DNA of 6,196 nt, from assembly GCA_016286935.1 (NCBI GenBank), contig JAEEUO010000075.1:1-6196 (forward strand), given 5' to 3'. Both the position numbers and the translations under genes were made by a program. This document shows positions 1 to 4,527 of the stretch, piece after piece. Below the pieces are notes generated by a model. The model ran no database searches and was not told the origin of the DNA. It worked only from the letters and a program-made list of their open reading frames with translations. The stretch comes from Bacillota bacterium. Its GTDB lineage: Bacteria > Bacillota > Clostridia > Peptostreptococcales > Anaerovoracaceae. Each line of letters opens with the position of its first letter. The stretch's first letter is position 1.

Positions 1-36
1 GTCTTCGTATTCGATTGTCGGTTCGATCAGTTTCAT
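1..36 (-). CDS. N-terminal fragment of probable GNAT-family N-acetyltransferase (cut by window edge)
   Basis: Only the first 12 codons are present, reading MKLIEPTIEYED, and the frame is open to the left edge. The start is well supported: the minus strand carries AGAAGGAT shortly upstream of the ATG, and a good promoter lies behind that. The N-terminus resembles a common group of Firmicute GNAT acetyltransferases that open with M-K-L-I-x-P-T-x-E-Y. These transfer an acetyl group from acetyl-CoA to an amine and are cytosolic. The family call is by N-terminal resemblance only, since no acetyl-CoA-binding motif is inside the window. It is transcribed divergently from the 186-aa gene at 140. Confidence 0.6.
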   Translation of the reverse strand, partial: MKLIEPTIEYED

Positions 37-62
37 GTCGCGATCCTTCTTTCGTTTTCGCG

Positions 63-91
63 ATTGTACCACAAAAGCGCGATTGCTACAA
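63..91 (-). promoter_or_regulatory. Sigma-A-type promoter for the leftward GNAT gene
   Basis: On the minus strand, TTGTAG (plus-strand 86-91) is followed after 17 bp by TACAAT (63-68). The -10 box is preceded by TG plus one base, which makes it an extended -10. It lies about 27 bp upstream of the ATG at 36, leaving room for the AGAAGGAT ribosome-binding site. Found by reading only; no transcript evidence. Confidence 0.6.
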
Positions 92-112
92 CCCGCGCGG
101 CCGTGCTAAAAT
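83..112 (+). promoter_or_regulatory. Extended -10 promoter for the rightward 186-aa gene
   Basis: TTGCTA (83-88) and TAAAAT (107-112) are separated by 18 bp, and the -10 box carries the extended TGC prefix (104-106). Its -35 box overlaps the -35 box of the leftward promoter (86-91), so the two are back to back. An octamer, CGCGATTG, occurs twice here (59-66 and 78-85), 19 bp apart, and might be a regulator site. Confidence 0.55.
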
Positions 113-139
113 GGATGCAACGAACAGGAGGAACCGCAA

Positions 140-700
140 ATGAGGCTCGATGAAGAATGGATCCGGGCGCGTCTCCCGAAGGCGTACCGCAACGACCCGA
201 TCGACTGCCTGGCCTATGACTATCTCGACGGCCTGACGGTCATGCAGGAAGGCGAGCGCGGCGGCGACGACGTCGTGGTGTACCGCGCGACGGACGAAGA
301 CGATCTGCGCTACTGGGAACTCGAACAGGTCTGCCGGTTTCTCGAGGACAAAAGCCGCCGCGCGCCGAAGACGTGGCGCTATGAACGCTCCTATGCCAAG
401 GACAACCAATGGTATTACGTCGAACACCGCAACTACGACTACAACGCGATCGAAGACCCGCGCCTCCGCGGCTTTGAGCATTTTCTCCTGCTCGCGAGAT
501 ACGGTCTGCCGCGGGAGCGGTGGGAACAGCGCGTCGAGGAGTACGTCGGGCTGATGAACTACTGGTACGACGAGCCCCACTGGGACTACGACCGTCGGCT
601 GCTCCGCTTCGTCGAGATCAGCGATTCCAAAGAAAAAGACGACCGCAACGACCCGGTCGGAGAGCCGCGCCCGGGCTCGGTCATCCGGGTCGAGGATTGA
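140..700 (+). CDS. Acidic, aromatic-rich 186-aa soluble protein, possibly Imm63-like immunity protein
   Basis: The ATG at 140 is set by a perfect AGGAGG at 126-131 with an 8-nt spacer. The product has no signal peptide or membrane segment. It is rich in Trp, Tyr, Asp, Glu and Arg. The middle (about residues 56-75) reads as a helix, LRYWELEQVCRFLEDKSRR. Residues 105-137 contain an E-D-P-R-L-R-G-F-E-H-F-L-L-L pattern followed by R-E-R-W-E-Q-R-V-E-E. This spacing of an acidic/Arg turn, an aromatic helix and a Trp-containing helix reminds me of Imm63 (an immunity protein of polymorphic-toxin systems), but the match is from memory and weak. The C-terminal 25 residues look disordered and charged. 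No matching toxin lies in the window. It is probably cotranscribed with the 41-aa membrane peptide 29 nt downstream. If the family call is wrong, treat it as a hypothetical protein. Confidence 0.85.
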   Translation: MRLDEEWIRARLPKAYRNDPIDCLAYDYLDGLTVMQEGERGGDDVVVYRATDEDDLRYWELEQVCRFLEDKSRRAPKTWRYERSYAKDNQWYYVEHRNYDYNAIEDPRLRGFEHFLLLARYGLPRERWEQRVEEYVGLMNYWYDEPHWDYDRRLLRFVEISDSKEKDDRNDPVGEPRPGSVIRVED

Positions 701-729
701 TTATCGGATTCAAAAGGAGGTTATCGGAA

Positions 730-855
730 ATGGTGATCGAAGGGCTCGTGATCGAGAGCATGGCCGCGTGGGTGCCTTTCGTCATTGCCCTTGTTGTCGG
801 GCTCATCATCTTTCACAAAGCCCAGATGAAGTACAACGGAAGCTGGTTCAGCTAA
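730..855 (+). CDS. 41-aa single-pass membrane peptide
   Basis: A small gene beginning MVIEGLVIES, with a near-ideal ribosome-binding site (AAAAGGAGG ending at 720, nine bases before the ATG). A hydrophobic segment spans about residues 12-29 and is flanked by a short acidic N-terminus and by His-Lys at 29-30. The tail AQMKYNGSWFS is polar and aromatic. The positive residues after the segment suggest the N-terminus is outside and the C-terminus cytosolic. It starts 29 nt after the 186-aa gene, so the two are likely one transcript. No family is recognised. It could be a regulatory micropeptide, a partner of the preceding protein, or a small toxin-like peptide; nothing in sight decides between these. 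A longer reading of the same frame from 520 overlaps the upstream gene out of frame and has no ribosome-binding site, so the start at 730 is preferred. Confidence 0.65.
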   Translation: MVIEGLVIESMAAWVPFVIALVVGLIIFHKAQMKYNGSWFS

Positions 856-862
856 ATCGGAT

Positions 863-891
863 TTGACGGCAAGGAAGAATTCTGATAGAAT
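863..891 (+). promoter_or_regulatory. Promoter of the toxin-antitoxin operon
   Basis: TTGACG (863-868) is followed after exactly 17 bp by TAGAAT (886-891), each one mismatch from the sigma-A consensus. Transcription would begin near 898, leaving a leader of about 30 nt before the ATG at 928, with GGGAGG (916-921) as ribosome-binding site. The -10 box lies at the dyad centre of the palindrome at 875-906, the usual arrangement for repression by RNA-polymerase exclusion. Confidence 0.7.
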
Positions 892-906
892 TCTATCAGA
901 ATTCTT
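875..906. repeat. Perfect 32-bp palindrome: probable antitoxin operator, possible terminator for the upstream genes
   Basis: Positions 875-906 read the same on both strands, with the dyad between 890 and 891. Three GAATTC hexamers (877-882, 888-893, 899-904) are spaced by exactly 11 bp, about one helical turn. The inner part is TGATAGAATTCTATCA. It covers the -10 box of the TA promoter, so it is the obvious candidate operator for autoregulation by the Phd/YefM-type antitoxin and its toxin complex. On the RNA level the same bases form a long AU-rich hairpin followed by a T-run (905-910), and the stem can be extended through G-U pairs to 870/911. It could therefore also end the transcript that carries the 41-aa peptide gene. 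Confidence 0.75.
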
Positions 907-927
907 TTTTGTTTTGGGAGGTCTGTT

Positions 928-1188
928 ATGCTGATCAAACCGTCCACCGCACTGCGGAACGACTACTCGTCGATCTCCAAGCTGGCACATGACGAGGAAG
1001 AACCGATCTACATCACGAAAAACGGCGAAGGCGATCTCGTCGTGATGAGCATTGAAGCGTTTGAACGGCGCGAGGAACTGTTCCGTCTGAAGGCGAAGCT
1101 GGCCGCGGCGGAACTGCTTCGCATGAGCGGTGAAGAAGGCGTTTCTCTCGAAGAATCGCGCGAACGGCTGGAGAAGATCTATGGGTGA
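928..1188 (+). CDS. Type II toxin-antitoxin system antitoxin, Phd/YefM family
   Basis: An 86-aa protein of normal length for the family. The N-terminal half (residues 1-50) has the Phd/YefM layout: a strand and helix starting LIKPSTALRNDYSSIS, the strand PIYITKNGEGDLVVMS, then EAFERRE. This domain dimerises and binds DNA. The remainder (about 50-86) is a charged, probably helical tail ending SRERLEKIYG. In this family the tail wraps the toxin and is protease-sensitive. The gene precedes and overlaps the toxin gene by 8 nt, the standard order. It starts after GGGAGG (916-921) and is driven by a promoter whose -10 box sits inside a palindrome, so autorepression is expected. Its operator specificity is inferred from position only. 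Confidence 0.93.
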   Translation: MLIKPSTALRNDYSSISKLAHDEEEPIYITKNGEGDLVVMSIEAFERREELFRLKAKLAAAELLRMSGEEGVSLEESRERLEKIYG

Positions 1189-1525
1189 AAAAGAAAACCT
1201 CTTCCGGATCCATCTGCTCCCGCCGGCGCAGTATGAACTGGAAGAGATCGCACAACTGTATTTCATTCTGGCCGGCGCGAAGTCTGCCCGAAAGATAACC
1301 GATCGCATCTACCGTTCCATCGAAAAACTGGCGCGGTTTCCGCTTTCCGGATCTGCCGTTCACGATGCGGAACTGAAAGCTCTCGGTTATCGATACGTCG
1401 TTGCGGGGCGCTATGTTTCGATCTATCGTGTCATCGACGATTCGGTGTTTATCTATCACGTTTTCGATGCACGCACCGATTATCCGTCGTTGCTGCGCGC
1501 CCAATTGTTCCGGTTGGAGCAGTGA
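1181..1525 (+). CDS. Type II toxin-antitoxin system toxin, RelE/ParE family
   Basis: A 114-aa protein, the usual size for the fold. Two N-terminal helices cover about residues 15-53 (the second includes KSARKITDRIYRSIEKLARFP). Beta strands follow: LGYRYVVAGRYVSIYRV (68-84) and SVFIYHVFDARTDY (88-101). The conserved R-Y-x-x-x-x-x-R-Y-x-x-x-Y-R-V stretch and the basic residue after the last strand (R98) match RelE/ParE relatives. RelE-type members cut mRNA in the ribosomal A site, while ParE-type members poison DNA gyrase; the sequence does not let me choose. The start at 1181 is taken from GGAGAAG at 1170-1176 and the 8-nt overlap with the antitoxin stop, typical of translational coupling. An upstream in-frame ATG at 1130 lies deep in the antitoxin gene and is unlikely. 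It converges on the membrane-protein gene that ends at 1541. Confidence 0.92.
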   Translation: MGEKENLFRIHLLPPAQYELEEIAQLYFILAGAKSARKITDRIYRSIEKLARFPLSGSAVHDAELKALGYRYVVAGRYVSIYRVIDDSVFIYHVFDARTDYPSLLRAQLFRLEQ

Positions 1526-1540
1526 TGCCCGACGATGGAA

Positions 1541-1771
1541 TCATCCTCTGGAACGAACGATGAGGCATACCGCTCCGATCACAGCCAGAGCGAGGCCGAC
1601 CACCCCGAAAACGATCATCCTGCGGTGCAGCGAGGCGTACAGCTCCGACGAGCCGTCGAGAGTATGATAATAAGCGAAACGGCAGAATACGGCGATCAGC
1701 AGGGATAACACGCCGATAACCAGACATACGATACCGACGATCAGCAGCGTCTTTGCGTTCATTTCTTCCAT
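1541..1771 (-). CDS. 76-aa two-helix membrane protein
   Basis: A small hydrophobic protein with predicted membrane segments at about residues 8-30 (TLLIVGIVCLVIGVLSLLIA and onward) and 52-72 (MIVFGVVGLALAVIGAVCLI). These are joined by a roughly 20-residue polar loop containing HTLDGSSELYASLHRR. The C-terminus is basic (RSRG). It has no recognised family. It lies 14 nt downstream of the diguanylate cyclase gene on the same strand and is probably cotranscribed. AGGAGG on the minus strand sits 10 nt before the first ATG, with a second GGGAGG 2 nt before it. Met1 and Met4 (11 nt after GGGAGG) are both possible starts. The first AGGAGG lies in the 3' arm of a hairpin whose loop holds the cyclase stop codon, so its translation may depend on translation of the cyclase. 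It could modulate the cyclase in the membrane; this is inference from position. Confidence 0.75.
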   Translation of the reverse strand: MEEMNAKTLLIVGIVCLVIGVLSLLIAVFCRFAYYHTLDGSSELYASLHRRMIVFGVVGLALAVIGAVCLIVRSRG

Positions 1772-1780
1772 CGCCTCCCG

Positions 1781-1802
1781 GCCTCCTAACGGAGGCTTTT
1801 TT
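1781..1802 (+). terminator. Hairpin plus T-run: rightward intrinsic terminator, and SD-masking hairpin on the leftward mRNA
   Basis: GCCTCC (1781-1786), loop TAAC, GGAGGC (1791-1796), then six T (1797-1802). On the plus strand this is a textbook intrinsic terminator, though short. The nearest rightward gene is the toxin, ending at 1525, so it may end read-through TA transcription. On the minus strand the same stem contains the AGGAGG of the 76-aa gene, and the TAG stop of the cyclase gene (1786-1788) falls mostly in its loop. Confidence 0.6.
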
Positions 1803-2967
1803 CGTCCCGTTTTCTCCGGTCGATGCCCGCCGCGCGGTAATACGCGGCTTTCATTTTATACATTTCCTGATCCGCGATCGAGACGAGTTTTTCCGCCGAA
1901 ACGCCCGGATAGTCGGAGGCGTCGGCGCTTCCGACGGACAGGGAGAGCGACGGCGCTTCCTTCCCGTGCCACGCGTCCGCCTTCGATTCCAGCTGGCCTT
2001 CAAGCGCGGGGATCAGTGCTCTGTCCTCGAGATGCGTGAGGACGATGAATTCGTCGCCGCCGGTCCGGTAGCAGGTGCCGAACGGCGCGAACACGGCGGA
2101 GATGCAGTCCGAAGCGGCGCAGATCAGTTCGTCGCCGGCGTGATGGCCGTACGTGTCGTTCGTCGTCTTGAGGCCGTTGATGTCGATCGAGAACGCGACG
2201 AGATCGCCCGGAAGCGAATCGAGCGAGGCAAGCTCCGTCATCGCCGTGTTGTAGGCGTTCCGGCTGGAGATGCCCGTCAGCGGGTCGACGGAGATGCGGA
2301 TCATCTGCTCCTGGATCCGGTCGTCCGACGCCATCAGTTCGAATTCCGAGTTGTGGATGAACAGGACTGCCAGGCAGATGACGAGCGCGACGTACGCCGT
2401 ACGGACTTCTCCGCCCAGGATCTCCTGCATCGCGATCCCCACAACGGTAAGGATCAGCGTCGAATACAGGGAGACGCGGTTTTTCTTGCGGAACCGGCTC
2501 CCGTAACTGCCGAATTCGAAGATGACGAGCAGGATGATGATCAGATAGAACCCGATGTAGACGTTGTAGCCGGGTCCGTGGGAATACGTATTGCCGGCGT
2601 CGATCGTGATCATCCAGCCGGTGAAGAGCGAAACGGTCTGGAACACGGTATTGAGCGCGAGGATCGTGAACAGGACCTTCCTCCAGACGCTCTTCGTCTG
2701 GAACTGGAGGACGATCGCGCCGCCCGCCATCGGCGTCAGGACATAGTCGAAGTATTTGACGGCGCGAAGCAGTCCCGGCGAGACCGCCGGATTCCCGTTC
2801 ATCCGCACGCCAAGCCACTCCGACAGCGCGGCGGCCGCGACGATCAGATACGTCAGGTACATGATCCTCTTCATCTCCCTTGAGAACCTGTCGTTCTCCC
2901 TTACGAGGATGCAGAAGACGATCAGCGCCAGCCATATGAGTATGATGAGCGGTGTGTAGTAGGTCAT
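1786..2967 (-). CDS. Membrane-anchored diguanylate cyclase (GGDEF domain)
   Basis: A 393-aa protein. The N-terminal half holds about seven hydrophobic segments (roughly 4-22, 35-53, 72-90, 98-118, 135-152, 165-183, 189-206), a membrane sensor region I cannot name. The C-terminal half (from about 220) is a GGDEF domain. It has the opening D-P-L-T-G (228-232), the metal-binding Asp in FSIDINGLKTTND (D262), Y-G-H-H-A-G-D-E (273-280) and an intact R-T-G-G-D-E-F (301-307). It should therefore condense two GTP into cyclic di-GMP on the cytosolic face. The RxxD inhibitory I-site expected just before the motif is absent: those two positions are Ala (294) and Gly (297). No EAL or PAS domain is seen. 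It has its own promoter overlapping the end of the preceding gene. The ribosome-binding site is weak (AAAGGAT, 12 nt before the ATG) and lies in the loop of a possible 5-bp hairpin (2969-2973 with 2988-2992). The 76-aa membrane protein follows it. Confidence 0.93.
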   Translation of the reverse strand: MTYYTPLIILIWLALIVFCILVRENDRFSREMKRIMYLTYLIVAAAALSEWLGVRMNGNPAVSPGLLRAVKYFDYVLTPMAGGAIVLQFQTKSVWRKVLFTILALNTVFQTVSLFTGWMITIDAGNTYSHGPGYNVYIGFYLIIILLVIFEFGSYGSRFRKKNRVSLYSTLILTVVGIAMQEILGGEVRTAYVALVICLAVLFIHNSEFELMASDDRIQEQMIRISVDPLTGISSRNAYNTAMTELASLDSLPGDLVAFSIDINGLKTTNDTYGHHAGDELICAASDCISAVFAPFGTCYRTGGDEFIVLTHLEDRALIPALEGQLESKADAWHGKEAPSLSLSVGSADASDYPGVSAEKLVSIADQEMYKMKAAYYRAAGIDRRKRDEKSLR

Positions 2968-3010
2968 GATCCGTTTTTATCCTTTTTCGGATGATCCGTC
3001 CGATGAAATC

Positions 3011-3039
3011 AATATACCATAAACCGTTCCGGCTGTCAC
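3011..3039 (-). promoter_or_regulatory. Promoter of the diguanylate cyclase gene
   Basis: On the minus strand, GTGACA (plus-strand 3034-3039) and TATATT (3011-3016) are separated by exactly 17 bp. The -35 box is one mismatch from TTGACA and overlaps the stop codon of the preceding MBL gene (3036-3038). The predicted start site is near 3004, leaving a leader of about 37 nt. The cyclase gene can thus be expressed apart from the upstream operon, although read-through remains possible because no strong terminator is visible between them. Confidence 0.65.
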
Positions 3040-3731
3040 TCCGGCCGGTCACACAGAAATCCCGCGTACGGGAACGTGTACCGGCAGATCTCGACGCCGC
3101 GGAGCGTGACGTTCGTTCCGGCGGCCGTTCCGCGCAGGATCTCCTCCGCGCCTTCGATGAGCTTTCCGATCTGATCCGGCCCGACGGGGAAGGAGCCGTG
3201 CATCGGCCAGATCTCATCGAAGAGGCCTCCGTATTTCGCGAGGCGGCGGAGGCTTTCGACGTAGCGCCTGAGGTCACGGCGCGGTCCGAACATGTAGATG
3301 TTGCTGTCCTGGACCGAATCGCCGCTCACGAGGACGCGGTTCTTCTCGTCGAGGATCGCGATGCTGCCAGGGGTATGGCCGGGGATGTCGATGACGCGGA
3401 GCGGACGGCCGCCGAGGTCGATGACGTCGCCCTCGCGCACCGGGATCAGCCGCCCTTCGCCGCTGTGGGCGCGGTAGTTGTCCTCCTCCGCGGGGCTCAT
3501 GTAAACCTCGTCAAACGCGCCGTTTCCGGCGATGTGGTCGGGGTCAGCGTGGGTATTGATCACGATCAGCGGCAGTTCCGTCAGTCCCTCCGCGATCTTT
3601 CGCGCGTCGGGGTTCGTCATGCCGGTATCGATCAGAGCCGCCCGTTCCGTCCCGCGGAACAGGAAAAAGCGGACGTGGCCGTCCTCGATCCGCCATGTGT
3701 TTTCGTCGATCCGGATGATCTCTTCCGCCAT
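3036..3731 (-). CDS. MBL-fold metallo-hydrolase (231 aa)
   Basis: A cytosolic metallo-beta-lactamase-fold enzyme of typical length for the glyoxalase II-like branch. Metal-site motifs appear in order: LIDTG (33-37), T-H-A-D-P-D-H (60-66), P-G-H-T-P-G-S (117-123), S-G-D-S (136-139) and P-M-H-G-S (176-180). The usual H-x-H-x-D-H is H-x-D-x-D-H here, with Asp63 in place of the second His, a variant found in some hydrolases of this superfamily. H61, D65, H66, H119, D138 and H178 are all kept, so a metal-dependent hydrolase is still expected. The substrate is unknown; thioesters, lactones or phosphoesters are all handled by relatives. The start follows GAGGAG with a short spacer. It lies 25 nt downstream of the esterase gene and is probably the last gene of the operon entering from the right edge. 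Confidence 0.92.
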   Translation of the reverse strand: MAEEIIRIDENTWRIEDGHVRFFLFRGTERAALIDTGMTNPDARKIAEGLTELPLIVINTHADPDHIAGNGAFDEVYMSPAEEDNYRAHSGEGRLIPVREGDVIDLGGRPLRVIDIPGHTPGSIAILDEKNRVLVSGDSVQDSNIYMFGPRRDLRRYVESLRRLAKYGGLFDEIWPMHGSFPVGPDQIGKLIEGAEEILRGTAAGTNVTLRGVEICRYTFPYAGFLCDRPE

Positions 3732-3756
3732 TTCGTTCTCCTCACTTACGATCCGT

Positions 3757-4527
3757 CTACCGCACGGATTCCTTTTCCGCGAACAGGTATTCCATAAAGA
3801 CCGGGATGCGCTTCTCCCACGCGGCTTCGTTGTGGAGCGCGCCGGGCACCGCGCGGGCGGCGACCTCTGCGCCGGCTTCGCTCAGCTCCGCAGCGCCGGT
3901 GAACATATCCTTCAGGTCGATCGTTTCGCCGGGCTCGATCTCGCCGGTACCGTAATCCATGTAGACGCGCGTCGTATCGCGGAGAGGCTTCTTCAGCAGC
4001 TCGTGGAGCTGCTCGCCGCCCGCCCAGAAGCACGGCGAAAGCGCCGCCGCGCGGGAGTACACGTCGTTGTACTGCGTGACCGCGTAGAGCGCCATCAGGC
4101 CGCCCATGGAGCTGCCCGCGATCAGGGTGTGTTCGCGATCCGGCAGCGTGCGGTACGTGCGGTCGATATACGCCTTGAGCGGGCCGCTCATCCAGTCCAT
4201 CGTCGCCTTTCCGACGCCTTCCAGGTGGCCGAATTCCGGGATGTCGAGATCCCACGGCGAATACTCGTTCATGCGCCGCTCGCCTTCGTGGTTGCACTCG
4301 ACCGCAACGAGGATCAGCGGCAGGCCGGTGCGCGTCAGGTACTCCTTCATGCCCCAGCTTTTGCCGTACGTCGCGTGGGAATCGTAGAACACGTTGTGGC
4401 CGTCGAACATGTAGAGCACGGGATAGCGCCGTTCCGACCGCGCGTACTCCTTCGGCAAATAAACGTATAACCGCCGCGGCTCTTCCGTCGGCAGCGCCGG
4501 TATCCGGATCTTTTTTATGCGTATCAT
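3757..4527 (-). CDS. EsteraseD/Fes-type alpha/beta hydrolase (256 aa)
   Basis: A putative esterase of the alpha/beta-hydrolase fold (PF00756-like) without a signal peptide, so probably cytosolic. The N-terminal strands RLYVYLPKEYARSERRYPVLYMFDGHN are characteristic, with D-G-H at 42-44. The nucleophile elbow is G-S-S-M-G (138-142), Ser140 being catalytic. An acid is likely in YMDYGTGE (189-196). His232 in GALHNEAAW is the catalytic His. Relatives hydrolyse S-formylglutathione, ferric enterobactin, or acyl and feruloyl esters; I cannot choose among them. The start at 4527 is chosen because its ATG overlaps the stop codon of the upstream MBL gene (ATGA), the usual coupled arrangement, and because the family begins here. 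An open frame continues to 4650 but is only a shadow of that gene. The two MBL genes flank it in one operon. Confidence 0.92.
   Translation of the reverse strand: MIRIKKIRIPALPTEEPRRLYVYLPKEYARSERRYPVLYMFDGHNVFYDSHATYGKSWGMKEYLTRTGLPLILVAVECNHEGERRMNEYSPWDLDIPEFGHLEGVGKATMDWMSGPLKAYIDRTYRTLPDREHTLIAGSSMGGLMALYAVTQYNDVYSRAAALSPCFWAGGEQLHELLKKPLRDTTRVYMDYGTGEIEPGETIDLKDMFTGAAELSEAGAEVAARAVPGALHNEAAWEKRIPVFMEYLFAEKESVR

Noticed and set aside
877..904. Three EcoRI sites as a cloning or adaptor artefact
   Set aside because: They form one precise dyad centred on a good -10 box upstream of a TA operon, which is better explained as a natural operator.
1130..1180. Longer toxin starting at 1130
   Set aside because: The extension lies inside the antitoxin gene and reads as basic shadow sequence; GGAGAAG and the 8-nt overlap support 1181.
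721..1308. Minus-strand frame of 195 aa across the 41-aa gene and the TA operon
   Set aside because: It runs antisense over the promoter, palindrome and antitoxin, with no start signal and no recognisable domain.
1753..2883. Long plus-strand open frame (376 aa) opposite the cyclase gene
   Set aside because: It is antisense to an unambiguous GGDEF gene, is full of Arg, Asp and Val from GC-rich shadow codons, and has no domain or convincing ribosome-binding site.
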